From the NCBI GenBank assembly GCA_017539265.1, contig JAFYHG010000015.1, positions 1-60,083 on the forward strand: a stretch of 60,083 nucleotides of DNA, read 5' to 3'. This DNA is from Alphaproteobacteria bacterium. GTDB taxonomy: Bacteria > Pseudomonadota > Alphaproteobacteria > CAAHEQ01 > UBA3637. The position numbers were made by a program, and so were the translations under genes. Shown here one piece after another: positions 52,490 to 60,083 of this stretch. The notes beneath the pieces were generated by a model. The model made no database searches, was not told the DNA's origin, and saw only the letters and a list, made by a program, of their open reading frames with translations. Each line of letters starts with the position of its first letter. The first letter of the stretch is position 1.

Positions 52490-53055
52490 AAAAAATCGTT
52501 CTTTTTTTCTGCTTACTCTTATGCGGTTGCCAATTTGCCGGCACGATTGTTAACGGCCTCCATCGCGTCTACACCATGGCTGCCGACGACCGCGTAGCCG
52601 CCGATGATTGGGCAGATGTCGGGATTAACATGGCGGTACGGGATGCACTTGGAAAAAAGAAAGCCACATTACTTATTGACGTAGAGGTAACAGTCTTTGA
52701 AGGTGCTGTCTTACTAACCGGCACGGTTCCCAAAGCTGAAGTTGTCAATGAAATTATGGAAGCTACATGGTCCGTAGATGGCGTTAAAAAAGTCTATAAC
52801 TATGTGCGTGTAGATGACACCCCAAAAATCATTGATACTACTGCCGAAGCGGCCAAAGCAACACAAATCAAGGCCCAACTAGCCATCACGGCCGGTATCA
52901 ATTCGTCCAACTATAAGCTTGTTTTAGAAAATAAAACGGTGTATTTAATGGGTATCTGTGCGGGTGAAGAAGAATATAAAAAGGTAGAAGCTGTTCTTAA
53001 AGATACCGACGGCGTGGATAAAATCATTTATCTCATGCGCCTGCCGATAGAATAA
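52486..53055 (+). CDS. BON-domain lipoprotein (OsmY/DolP-like)
   Basis: 189 residues from a GTG overlapping the yraN stop (GTGA); an ATG four codons earlier is an alternative. Lipobox CGC (Cys near 15), then two BON domains (about 50-105 and 115-180): VRDALGKKKATLLIDVEVTVFEGAVLLTGTV and IKAQLAITAGINSSNYKLVLENKTVYLMGIC. The layout matches DolP (YraP), an outer-membrane-associated lipoprotein needed for envelope integrity, which in E. coli also sits close to yraN and lpoA. Confidence 0.88.
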   Translation: MKKIVLFFCLLLCGCQFAGTIVNGLHRVYTMAADDRVAADDWADVGINMAVRDALGKKKATLLIDVEVTVFEGAVLLTGTVPKAEVVNEIMEATWSVDGVKKVYNYVRVDDTPKIIDTTAEAAKATQIKAQLAITAGINSSNYKLVLENKTVYLMGICAGEEEYKKVEAVLKDTDGVDKIIYLMRLPIE

Positions 53056-53070
53056 TTTCTATTTACAATC

Positions 53071-53103
53071 AAGAAACTCCCCTGCGAAACAGGGGAGTTT
53101 CTT
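53071..53103. terminator. Hairpin between convergent genes
   Basis: A perfect 14-bp stem (53071-53084 with 53090-53103, CTCCCC core) and CGAAA loop. No long T tract, but the AAGAAA/TTTCTT ends give a short T-rich exit in both directions. Confidence 0.7.
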
Positions 53104-53117
53104 AATGCTTGAAACCG

Positions 53118-55193
53118 TTATTTCAATAACATCTTGAAATCCACAACGACCGCACGGTTTTTCGTCACCAACACGGGGTTACCATCAATGGATTTGATTT
53201 CAGGAATATCCAAAACCAACTGTTGCACTTTGGCAAGAGTTTCTGCCAACGGTCCGACGGCTTTGGGTTCTTCCCCCCGCACACCGTTCAAGATTGTACC
53301 AACTTTTGTTTCCTTAATCATGGCATCAAAATCATTGGCCGGCAAGATCCGCATTGTCGTATCGCGCATCACTTCCGTATAGATACCGCCGGTTCCGAAA
53401 ATCATTACGCGACCGAAATTTTTATCCGAATTGACACCGATAATGGTTTCGGTAGCTTTAGTAATCATTTCTTGGATTAAGACGCTTGCGCCCTTCAACT
53501 GGAATTTGGCAATCGTTGCCGTTAAGGCATCAAAGGCTTCATTGAATTTCTCTTCGGAATCAATATTCAAATAAATTCCTTTCATTTCCGTCTTATGCAA
53601 AGCATCCGGTGCCGACAATTTTAACACCACAGGGAAGATTGTCTTGGCAAAAGCCAAAGCCGTTGCCTTATCCGTAAAGTTACCGCATTTCGGATAGTCA
53701 ATACCATAATGATCCATAATCAAGTTCATTGCAGATTGCGGTAAAGAAGCCAATCCTTGAGACACCGCATCGGCCACGGCCGCTTTGATTTCGGCAGGTA
53801 CTTCCTTCTTCTGAACGCTTACATCCGGCAATCCTTTAAATGCCATTTGCGCTTTCATCAAGCCCAGTAAGCGTACACAATCCGTCGGATAGTCATAGGT
53901 TAAAATCTTGGCTGCCTTCAACAATTCCACACCTTCCCGCACACGGCTACCGCCGATGAAGGAACAGAAAATGTTAATGTTCTTGAATTGAGGGGCCAAC
54001 TTGATGATGGCTTCGGCTGTTTCTTTGGGTTCTGTGGACATTTGCGGCGTCAACAAAACGATAATGTTTTTGTATTCACCGGATTCACACAGCACACGCA
54101 AGGCATTTTCATACCGATCGGCTTTGGCATCACCGACCACATCAATCGGGTTCCCGACAGAAGCTTCCGGTGTCAAAACGGCGCGCAGTTTCTCAATAGT
54201 GGCTTCCGACGGACGAGCCAAATCTAATTTAGCTTCTTCACACAAATCCGACGCCAACACGCCCACGCCACCGGCGTTTGTTAAGATACCGACCGAACCG
54301 CCAAAATCCGTATGGTTCACGTTTTGCAATAATTCCAAAGCCCCAAACAATTCACGGGTTGTGTAAACTTGAATAGCACCGCTGCGTTGCAGGGCAATTT
54401 CCAACACCCGATAGTTCGGTGCCAACGATCCCGTATGAGAAAGACTGGCGGCTTGGGCTTTGGATGATTTTCCCGGTTCCATAATCACGCAAGGTTTTGT
54501 CTTGGAAACTTCCTTCAGAACACGCAAAAATTCTTGCCCTTTCTTCAGGCCTTCCAAATAGAACACAAAGGCCTTTGTATTCGGGTCATGTTGAATGGCT
54601 TCCAAAAGGCTTGCTTCGTTCAAATCGGCCTTATTCCCGATGGAAATAAAGTGGGAAAAACCAATTCCTTTTTCTTCGGCCCAATCCAAAATCGCACTGC
54701 AATAAGCACCCGATTGCGAAATAAAGGCCACATTTCCTTTCAACGGAAAACACGGGGCAAACGATGCATTTAATTTATCAAAAGTGGAAATATGTCCCAA
54801 ACAGTTCGGTCCCAACAGGTTAATACCGGCATCCAAACATTTCTTGGCAATTGCTAATTCCAAATCTTTATGACCTGCTTCACCAAAACCGGCGGTAATA
54901 ATGCTGATGTTCTTGGCCCCATTGGCAATCGCGTCATCAACGGCCGCTTCACAAAAACGAGCCGGTACCAATAAAACGACCAAATCAATGGGTTCCGGAA
55001 TATCACGGGTGGAAGCAAAGCACTTTTTACCTTTTAATTCCTGACCGGCCAATTTCGGGTTCACCCCGTAAAGGTTACCCGTAAAGCCTGCATCAATTAG
55101 GTTTTTAAAAACCACCGCACCCAATTTGGATTCATCGGCCGAAACACCGACAACCGCAACGGATTTAGGATTAAAAAAAGTATTTAAACTCAT
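53118..55193 (-). CDS. ADP-forming acyl-CoA (acetyl-CoA) synthetase, fused alpha and beta parts
   Basis: 691 residues. CoA-binding Rossmann domain (1-125, FFNPKSVAVVGVSADESKLGAVVFKNL), two succinyl-CoA-ligase-like domains with the phospho-His in SLSHTGSLAP (near residue 257), and a C-terminal ATP-grasp domain (residues 475-690, KLSAPDALHKTEMKGIYLNI, GVNSDKNFGRVMIFGTGGIYTE). No acetyltransferase domain, so it is not a Pat protein. It makes ATP from acyl-CoA, ADP and phosphate (or the reverse). Strong own promoter. Substrate chain length unknown. Confidence 0.92.
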   Translation of the reverse strand: MSLNTFFNPKSVAVVGVSADESKLGAVVFKNLIDAGFTGNLYGVNPKLAGQELKGKKCFASTRDIPEPIDLVVLLVPARFCEAAVDDAIANGAKNISIITAGFGEAGHKDLELAIAKKCLDAGINLLGPNCLGHISTFDKLNASFAPCFPLKGNVAFISQSGAYCSAILDWAEEKGIGFSHFISIGNKADLNEASLLEAIQHDPNTKAFVFYLEGLKKGQEFLRVLKEVSKTKPCVIMEPGKSSKAQAASLSHTGSLAPNYRVLEIALQRSGAIQVYTTRELFGALELLQNVNHTDFGGSVGILTNAGGVGVLASDLCEEAKLDLARPSEATIEKLRAVLTPEASVGNPIDVVGDAKADRYENALRVLCESGEYKNIIVLLTPQMSTEPKETAEAIIKLAPQFKNINIFCSFIGGSRVREGVELLKAAKILTYDYPTDCVRLLGLMKAQMAFKGLPDVSVQKKEVPAEIKAAVADAVSQGLASLPQSAMNLIMDHYGIDYPKCGNFTDKATALAFAKTIFPVVLKLSAPDALHKTEMKGIYLNIDSEEKFNEAFDALTATIAKFQLKGASVLIQEMITKATETIIGVNSDKNFGRVMIFGTGGIYTEVMRDTTMRILPANDFDAMIKETKVGTILNGVRGEEPKAVGPLAETLAKVQQLVLDIPEIKSIDGNPVLVTKNRAVVVDFKMLLK

Positions 55194-55234
55194 AAAATTT
55201 TCCTTTCATCTACTGTTAAATTAAGATGCCGCGC

Positions 55235-55263
55235 ATTATAGGATTTTATCCATCCTTTGTCAA
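55235..55263 (-). promoter_or_regulatory. Consensus promoter of the acyl-CoA synthetase gene
   Basis: Exact sigma70 consensus on the minus strand: TTGACA, 17 nt, TATAAT. Confidence 0.8.
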
Positions 55264-55278
55264 GATAAAATTTAACAT

Positions 55279-55307
55279 TTGACAGATTTTGAAAACTATG
55301 ATATAAT
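55279..55307 (+). promoter_or_regulatory. Consensus promoter of the 55333 gene
   Basis: Exact sigma70 consensus on the plus strand: TTGACA, 17 nt, TATAAT, 25 nt before the ATG. Confidence 0.8.
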
Positions 55308-55332
55308 GCCCTTAGAAAACAGGAGGTTTATT

Positions 55333-55995
55333 ATGGCAGAAAGCATTCGTGAAGAAGACAAAAGATTAAAGGCACAAAAAGATTCCGAACGGGAAGACCT
55401 GCGGAAGAAAGAAGCCAAGGCTATGACCGACGAAGAAAAAATGGTCGAACGCGTAGCCGCCAAAGATAAGACCAGTAAAGATGAGGCTAAAAAGAAAGTT
55501 GCTCGCGCAGCTGTTAAAAAAGATACCGGTTACAGTGCCGAAGCATTGGCACAAGTAGGTGTTCGGGCTTTGGATGCCAAAGATCACATCGAAAAACCGT
55601 CCGAAATCGGAAAAACAGCCGAGGAACTGCAAAGACTCCGCGGTGAAGCCGTCCGGGATATGCTCGGTCGTATCCAGGATACAAAGGTCGCCGAAAATGT
55701 AATTAAGGCTGGCTTAAGTTCCAGACACATGTCTACGGGGGCATCGGGCCTCAACCAGGGCGCGCGCAAAGTTTTGGAAAACGATAGGGAAGTCGGTGGC
55801 GGTGCCGGTATGGAAGATATGCTAAAAGAGGCCGTCCTTTACGGTAACGGCTTAACTTTGACCGAGATCAAAGAGCTTAAAATGACGCCGACTCGTCTTA
55901 AAGAATTTGTGGCTGAACTAAAAGAGCACAAAAATTCCCCCACCAAAAAGGATTTACCTCCCGAAGTCGTTAAAAATGGACGCTTCAGTAGATAA
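55333..55995 (+). CDS. Highly charged hypothetical protein
   Basis: 220 residues from the ATG preceded by AGGAGG; the frame is open upstream across the promoter, which is rejected as coding. The first 70 residues are almost all Lys, Glu, Asp, Arg and Ala (coiled coil or disordered), followed by a helical domain (GKTAEELQRLRGEAVRDMLGRIQD). It ends VVKNGRFSR. No signal peptide, membrane helix or known family. The exact consensus promoter and strong ribosome site predict high expression. Confidence 0.75.
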   Translation: MAESIREEDKRLKAQKDSEREDLRKKEAKAMTDEEKMVERVAAKDKTSKDEAKKKVARAAVKKDTGYSAEALAQVGVRALDAKDHIEKPSEIGKTAEELQRLRGEAVRDMLGRIQDTKVAENVIKAGLSSRHMSTGASGLNQGARKVLENDREVGGGAGMEDMLKEAVLYGNGLTLTEIKELKMTPTRLKEFVAELKEHKNSPTKKDLPPEVVKNGRFSR

Positions 55996-56007
55996 TTCGA
56001 ACAAAAA

Positions 56008-56034
56008 AAATCCCTGTCCGAGCGACAGGGATTT
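56008..56034. terminator. Bidirectional terminator between convergent orphans
   Basis: An 11-bp stem (aaatccctgtc/gacagggattt) with a 5-nt loop, T-rich on both strands. Confidence 0.82.
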
Positions 56035-56049
56035 TTAATAGCTTAAAAC

Positions 56050-56646
56050 TTATTCATATGTATTCTGCCCTGTATAACGTCTCCCGTAAGGATTAATCCG
56101 AACGGCACCCGTTGCCTGCTTTCCGATCGAGTTCAACAAAGTTTTACTGTACCGATTGCGCTTCATAAATTTTTCTTTGGCTTCCCGATATTCGGGCGTT
56201 TCTCCGATAAAGGGTTCAAACATTTGAAATTCCTTTACCCTGTTATCGTGGGTTGTTGCCCCCAAACGCCTGCTGACGCTAATCATTCCTGCTGTTTTAA
56301 TCGCATCCGCATAGGTCCGTTTTTCTTCCAAATCCGTTGCTTTTTGATAGGCATCAATCACCCGCGGAGCCGCCGACATCAGCACAAAGTGAACCGTATT
56401 ACTGCCCCGTTCCAATAAAAGAGGTGTCAATCTTAATAGGGTTGTCGCTTGTTTCGGTAGACAAGTTGATTCACCCCTCGATACCGCCGACAAAAAATGA
56501 TTAACTTTTTGGGCTTCCCCAATTTTCAGGCCCCGCTCTTTTAATTCTTCGTTACTTAATCTTCCGATTTCGGCCAAAAAGGCCAAGGAAGACACAATTT
56601 CATCATTCGTAAACATCTTGCGTTTCGTAAATCTCCCGTTAATCAT
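56050..56646 (-). CDS. Hypothetical basic helical protein
   Basis: 198 residues from the ATG preceded by AAGGAGG; starting earlier would run through the promoter. Basic, helical and soluble (MINGRFTKRKMFTNDEIVSS, RLSNEELKERGLKIGEAQKVNHFL, TTLLRLTPLLLERGSNT) with an Arg/Tyr/Gly-rich tail (NPYGRRYTGQNTYE). No family recognised; nucleic-acid binding is possible from composition only. Confidence 0.7.
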   Translation of the reverse strand: MINGRFTKRKMFTNDEIVSSLAFLAEIGRLSNEELKERGLKIGEAQKVNHFLSAVSRGESTCLPKQATTLLRLTPLLLERGSNTVHFVLMSAAPRVIDAYQKATDLEEKRTYADAIKTAGMISVSRRLGATTHDNRVKEFQMFEPFIGETPEYREAKEKFMKRNRYSKTLLNSIGKQATGAVRINPYGRRYTGQNTYE

Positions 56647-56673
56647 GTTGAGCCTCCTTCCATTATTTAGTTC

Positions 56674-56702
56674 ATTATAGCACATTTTTCAAAAAAAGTC
56701 AA
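56674..56702 (-). promoter_or_regulatory. Promoter of the 56646 gene
   Basis: TTGACT, 17 nt, TATAAT on the minus strand; nearly consensus. Confidence 0.7.
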
Positions 56703-56711
56703 TGATACCCC

Positions 56712-56739
56712 TTGCAAGGCTAATAAATTGCACTATATT
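56712..56739 (+). promoter_or_regulatory. Putative htpG promoter
   Basis: TTGCAA, 16 nt, TATATT, 34 nt before the ATG. The -35 sits within ccttgcaagg; a heat-shock (RpoH) element was looked for and not clearly seen. Confidence 0.5.
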
Positions 56740-56773
56740 CTCAAAATAAAACTGTATGTAAGGAGAACAATTT

Positions 56774-58627
56774 ATGTCAGAAGAAAAAATAGAATTCCAG
56801 GCCGAAGTGGCCAAAGTCCTTGATATTGTGATTCATTCACTGTATTCCAATCATGAGATTTTCTTGCGTGAACTTATTTCCAACGCCTCGGACGCTTGTG
56901 ATAAGCTCAGGTACGCCCTTTTAACACATCCCGATTTAACCCCCAACACAGCTTTTAAAATCACGATTACACCGGATAAGAAAGCCAACACCTTAACCAT
57001 CACCGATAACGGTATCGGGATGAATAAAGAAGACCTCATTAACCACCTAGGCACAATTGCCCGTTCGGGTTCAAGCGAATTTATGAAATCCCTCACGGGT
57101 GATAAGCAAAAAGATATGGCCTTAATCGGTCAATTCGGGGTCGGTTTTTATGCTTCCTTCATGGTGGCCGATAAAGTCCAAGTTCAAACCCGCAAGGCCG
57201 GTGATAAAAGCGGCTGGCTCTGGGAATCGGATGGTCTCGGCTCTTTCACGATTAAAGAGGATAAAAAGGCCCCCCAAGGCACTTCCGTTATTTTATACCT
57301 TAAAAAAGACATGACGGATTATTTAGAACCTATTCGCATCCGGCATTTGGTTAAGCAATATTCCGACCATATTTCCCTGCCGATAGCCCTTGTCTCCGAC
57401 GGCAAAGAAGATGTAATTAACGCTGCCGGAGCCTTGTGGACGCGTTCCAAATCTGAAATTACCGAAACGCAGTATAAAGAATTTTATCAATCTGTTTCCC
57501 ATGCATTTGACGAGCCGTGGCTGACACTGCATTATCGGGCCGAAGGTGTTATCGATTATACGGCTTTGATGTTTATCCCGACCAAGCCGCCGTTTAACCT
57601 CTTCCAACCGGATCGAAAATCCGGCATTCAACTCTATACCAATCGGGTCTTTATTACCGATGACGTGCCGGATTTAATGCCTTATTTCCTGCGCTTTATG
57701 ACAGGCGTAATCGATACAAACGATTTACCCCTAAACGTCAGCCGTGAAATGCTTCAAAAAACGCCCGTAATGTCCAAAATTAAGAAAGGTATCGTGCATC
57801 GGATACTTGGGGAACTCAAAAAACGGGCCGAAAATCCGGAAGATTATAACAAATTCTGGGAAAATTTCGGAATCGTGTTCAAAGAAGGCCTGTATGAGCC
57901 GATTGATGAGCGCGATGAAGTAGCCGATCTCTGCCGTTTTCACACCACCGCCGACGATAAATTAATCGGTTTTGCCGACTATGTTACCCACATGAAGAAA
58001 GGGCAGGAAAATATCTATTATTTAACCGGTACCGATTTGGAAACCTTAAAAGTCAATCCGCAATTGGAAGGCTTTGCTTCCCGTGGGATAGAAGTCTTGC
58101 TTTTGACCGACCCGATTGACGAATTTTGGGTTCAAACTTATTCCGAATACAAGGGCAAAAAGATCGTATCTGTCATGCATGCGCGCGACGATATTGCAAA
58201 AATTAAACCCTCCGAAAAAGACGACACGCCATCCCTTGATAAAAAAGCTAGCGAGACTTTAACGAAAAAGATTAAGGAAATCTTAGGCGACTCGGTTGGC
58301 GAGGTCAAAGTAACAGACCGCTTGACAAAAAGCCCGATGGCCCTCATCACACCCGAGGGACAAATGAGCCTTAATTTGGAACGCCTGATGAAAGCACATG
58401 GGCAACAAACCAATTTCAACAGCCTTCGTGTATTGGAAATCAACGGCAAGCACCCGATTATTCGGCGACTATCGGAATTGTCGGACAAAGCCGAGCAGGC
58501 CGATTTAGTTTCCGATAGCATTTGGGTTCTGTTTGACGAAGCCCTGATTGCCGAAGGGGAGCCGATTAAAAATCCGGCCCTGTTTTCTGAACGCCTCGGT
58601 CGGTTTATTATGGGCGGACTTCAATGA
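56774..58627 (+). CDS. htpG: Molecular chaperone HtpG (Hsp90)
   Basis: 617 residues. GHKL ATPase domain: YSNHEIFLRELISNASDACDKLRY, TITDNGIGMNKEDLINHLGTIARSGS, GQFGVGFYASFMVADKV; middle domain with GVIDTNDLPLNVSREMLQ (conserved Arg for ATP hydrolysis); C-terminal dimerisation domain. Length normal. It overlaps the DUF488 gene by 4 nt (ATGA). Confidence 0.97.
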   Translation: MSEEKIEFQAEVAKVLDIVIHSLYSNHEIFLRELISNASDACDKLRYALLTHPDLTPNTAFKITITPDKKANTLTITDNGIGMNKEDLINHLGTIARSGSSEFMKSLTGDKQKDMALIGQFGVGFYASFMVADKVQVQTRKAGDKSGWLWESDGLGSFTIKEDKKAPQGTSVILYLKKDMTDYLEPIRIRHLVKQYSDHISLPIALVSDGKEDVINAAGALWTRSKSEITETQYKEFYQSVSHAFDEPWLTLHYRAEGVIDYTALMFIPTKPPFNLFQPDRKSGIQLYTNRVFITDDVPDLMPYFLRFMTGVIDTNDLPLNVSREMLQKTPVMSKIKKGIVHRILGELKKRAENPEDYNKFWENFGIVFKEGLYEPIDERDEVADLCRFHTTADDKLIGFADYVTHMKKGQENIYYLTGTDLETLKVNPQLEGFASRGIEVLLLTDPIDEFWVQTYSEYKGKKIVSVMHARDDIAKIKPSEKDDTPSLDKKASETLTKKIKEILGDSVGEVKVTDRLTKSPMALITPEGQMSLNLERLMKAHGQQTNFNSLRVLEINGKHPIIRRLSELSDKAEQADLVSDSIWVLFDEALIAEGEPIKNPALFSERLGRFIMGGLQ

Positions 58628-58983
58628 TTTATACGGGATACTTTGATCGACTGCCCGATTATCAAAAAGCCGGTCTTATCCCCGTTGATATCGGTGGCTA
58701 TTCCCCTACGGGATATACAGGGATCCGAGCATCAGAACTGGCCCCCAAAAAAGTCTGGTGGCAGGAATGGCATGACCGGCATTTAAGCAACGATTGGTAT
58801 CGCCAAAAGTATCAGGAAACGGTCTTAAACCTTTTAGATCCGCATGCGGAAGCGGAAAAGCTTCAATCTCTGGGCAAAGACGTTATTTTACTTTGCCGTG
58901 AAAAACCGCCTCAATTTTGTCATCGCCACTTAGTCGCCGAATGGTTTCAAAAAAGCGGTATCTGCGTTCGGGAATATGAATAA
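58624..58983 (+). CDS. DUF488-like protein
   Basis: 119 residues. The N-terminal MIYTGYFDRLPDYQ and the C-terminal VILLCREKPPQFCHRHLVAEWF agree with the DUF488 family (LxCxE...CHR). The conserved Cys/His segment may be catalytic, but no activity is known. It is translationally coupled to htpG. Confidence 0.82.
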   Translation: MIYTGYFDRLPDYQKAGLIPVDIGGYSPTGYTGIRASELAPKKVWWQEWHDRHLSNDWYRQKYQETVLNLLDPHAEAEKLQSLGKDVILLCREKPPQFCHRHLVAEWFQKSGICVREYE

Positions 58984-59001
58984 TCCCCCTTTCTAAAACA
59001 C

Positions 59002-59030
59002 TTGCCCCGATTATTTTTTTGTGTTAGGAT
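59002..59030 (+). promoter_or_regulatory. Putative promoter of the 59065 gene
   Basis: TTGCCC, 17 nt, TAGGAT, 34 nt before the ATG. Confidence 0.45.
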
Positions 59031-59064
59031 TACCTTATATCACTTCAACACGAAAGGAAAAAAT

Positions 59065-59856
59065 ATGAAAAAAATATGGCTATTTCTACTATTATTTATA
59101 CCTTCCATCACTTTTGCACAAGAAAAAGATTTCGTTGAACACTACATTAAAAGCAGATTTGAAATTGGTACCAACATCGCCGAATTGGAGCAGCGTTGGG
59201 GGCCAAATGGAGAAATCGATAAAATGAGTTCTGAATCTGTTTATACAGAATTCTGGGAAAGATATGCAAAAGGTCTTATTAGGGTAGTAAAAGAAGAAGG
59301 ATTAACCCGTAAGATAGAAATTTTAATGCTAAGACAAGACCCTCGTGCAGATGATCAAAAAGTTTGGATTGCCAAAGTATCATTAGTTGATAAATATGCA
59401 TCAAATCAAACACCACAAAGGACAGATACAATAATAACGCTTTTGATTAAAAACGTTCCTAATTCTAAAAAATTTCAGGTCATCGGTTGGGGACAAGCGT
59501 ATTTAAACGATCGGGAACAAGCAAAAAGCAATAGTGATATAAATGAATCCGATAATCCCCCTGCTTTTGAGGGAGAAATTGCTTCCCAAAATACTTTTTT
59601 GAAAGAATATGTCATTAAAAATCCTGATATCCGCCACAGATTGGAGGAATGTCCGAAACATACGACCTACAAGCCCTGTGTTATGTACGTCAGGAATACT
59701 TCTAGCAAAGAACAAATTGCCGAAGATTTTTTTGATGAGGCTGCCCATAAATCAGGTCGCGTACCCTATATCATCCGAATAGAAAATCAGAAATATGCAA
59801 AAACCATCATTCCCAAAGGAAGCGTTGCAGAGATTAAAATTCCACCGTTGCGGTAA
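59065..59856 (+). CDS. Exported hypothetical protein
   Basis: 263 residues from the ATG giving MKKIWLFLLLFIPSITFAQ, a signal peptide cut after TFA; AAAGGA is upstream. The mature part is a mixed fold with a Cys pair (LEECPKHTTYKPCVMYV), suggesting an extracytoplasmic disulfide. It ends SVAEIKIPPLR. No family recognised. Base composition is AT-richer than in the htpG region. Confidence 0.68.
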   Translation: MKKIWLFLLLFIPSITFAQEKDFVEHYIKSRFEIGTNIAELEQRWGPNGEIDKMSSESVYTEFWERYAKGLIRVVKEEGLTRKIEILMLRQDPRADDQKVWIAKVSLVDKYASNQTPQRTDTIITLLIKNVPNSKKFQVIGWGQAYLNDREQAKSNSDINESDNPPAFEGEIASQNTFLKEYVIKNPDIRHRLEECPKHTTYKPCVMYVRNTSSKEQIAEDFFDEAAHKSGRVPYIIRIENQKYAKTIIPKGSVAEIKIPPLR

Positions 59857-59878
59857 AATTTTCGGTGATTTACCATTC

Positions 59879-59906
59879 ATAAAAGCCACCAAATGGTGGC
59901 TTTTAT
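59879..59906 (+). terminator. Hairpin after the 59065 gene
   Basis: A 13-bp stem (ataaaagccacca/tggtggcttttat) with a 2-nt loop, the T-rich arm giving a possible terminator. It lies directly before a tRNA 3' fragment. Confidence 0.55.
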
Positions 59907-59909
59907 AAA

Positions 59910-59928
59910 TGGCGACTCCGGCAGGATT
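59910..59928 (-). pseudogene. Isolated tRNA 3' end fragment
   Basis: 19 nt identical to the 3' end (CCA, acceptor strand and part of the T arm, read on the minus strand) of the tRNA at the right edge; the T loop and everything beyond are different. Confidence 0.7.
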
Positions 59929-60060
59929 GTTCGCTACGCTCATCCCCAAGGGGACCGCCTATGGCGTCAGCTCATTTCATTCACGACCGAACTTACTTCG
60001 CAAGTTTAAATCTACGATTAACCAATTTATAAGGGTCACCAAAGGGTGACCATTTTAAAT

Positions 60061-60083
60061 TGGCGACTCCGGCAGGATTCGAA
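60061..60083 (-). tRNA. tRNA, 3' end only (minus strand, cut by the window edge)
   Basis: Read on the minus strand the last 23 nt are ttcgaat-cctgc-cggagtc-g-cca: T loop, T-stem strand, acceptor strand, discriminator G and encoded CCA. The acceptor 5' strand should be gactccg. The anticodon is outside, so the amino acid cannot be stated. Confidence 0.8.

Noticed and set aside
53118-55193. Pat-type protein lysine acetyltransferase
   Set aside because: The acyl-CoA synthetase-like part is complete but there is no GNAT domain at either end.
56700-56773. Heat-shock (RpoH) promoter for htpG
   Set aside because: No clear CTTGAA with a CCCCAT-like -10 was found; only a sigma70-like match.

Overview
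The window is a 60 kb piece of an AT-rich alphaproteobacterial chromosome. Evidence for the class: a CtrA-type response regulator; a short mitofilin/Mic60-like gene followed by hemY; the run mltB-rlpA-dacA-tmk-holB-tatD-MBL hydrolase; the run pal-cpoB-tilS-ftsH; the run PBP activator-rsmI-yraN-BON lipoprotein; and a ComEC lacking the metallo-beta-lactamase domain. A pilin with a GRSMVEMLG-type cleavage site, a single-chain GlyRS and an ADP-forming acyl-CoA synthetase point, by inference, to an uncultured host- or gut-associated fermentative lineage. I cannot name a species.

Layout. 1-3.3 kb: C-terminal part of a repeat-rich trimeric autotransporter, an OmpH/Skp-like chaperone, a CtrA-like regulator and an orphan gene. 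3.5-8.0 kb: Mic60-like and HemY-like membrane proteins, an internally duplicated unknown protein, a YgiW/BOF protein and a MORN-repeat protein. 8.1-13.8 kb: overlapping genes lgt, DUF2062, pgeF, nucleotidyltransferase, lipoprotein, comEC, lipoprotein. 13.8-18.6 kb (minus): acyP, asmA-like, rluC-like, rarA. 18.7-21.4 kb: pilin and two orphan exported proteins. 21.4-27.8 kb (minus): peptidoglycan and replication operon. 27.9-28.8 kb: truncated tRNA copy, intact tRNA-Ser(UGA), acetyltransferase. 28.9-34.9 kb: pal, cpoB, tilS, ftsH, glyRS. 34.9-41.75 kb (minus): a very AT-rich surface-polysaccharide island with a GT2 enzyme, a four-domain GT2 protein, an OpgB-like phosphoglycerol transferase and a GDPD-like protein. 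41.9-46.9 kb (minus): gap, three orphan genes with a possible small RNA, mnmA, Ca/Na antiporter. 47.0-53.1 kb: FadL-like porin, Cys-rich DsbA-like protein, histidine phosphatase, PBP activator (minus), rsmI, yraN, BON lipoprotein. 53.1-59.9 kb: ADP-forming acyl-CoA synthetase (minus), two convergent orphans, htpG, DUF488, exported orphan. The right edge holds a truncated tRNA 3' end and the 3' end of a real tRNA gene on the minus strand.

How the genes work together. Most named genes serve the cell envelope: lipoprotein maturation (lgt), peptidoglycan turnover (mltB, rlpA, dacA, PBP activator), outer-membrane tethering (pal, cpoB), outer-membrane biogenesis (OmpH, AsmA, FadL), adhesion (autotransporter, pilin) and surface polysaccharide decoration. 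The points most worth a second look are the minimal Mic60-like protein, the CtrA homologue with an altered phospho-acceptor pocket, the polysaccharide/phosphoglycerol island, the Cys-rich DsbA-like protein, and several genes whose -10 element lies exactly 6 nt before the start codon, suggesting leaderless transcripts. Promoters were read by eye as sigma70-like boxes (TTGAC/TTGCC, 16-18 nt, TATAAT-like); none is experimentally shown.
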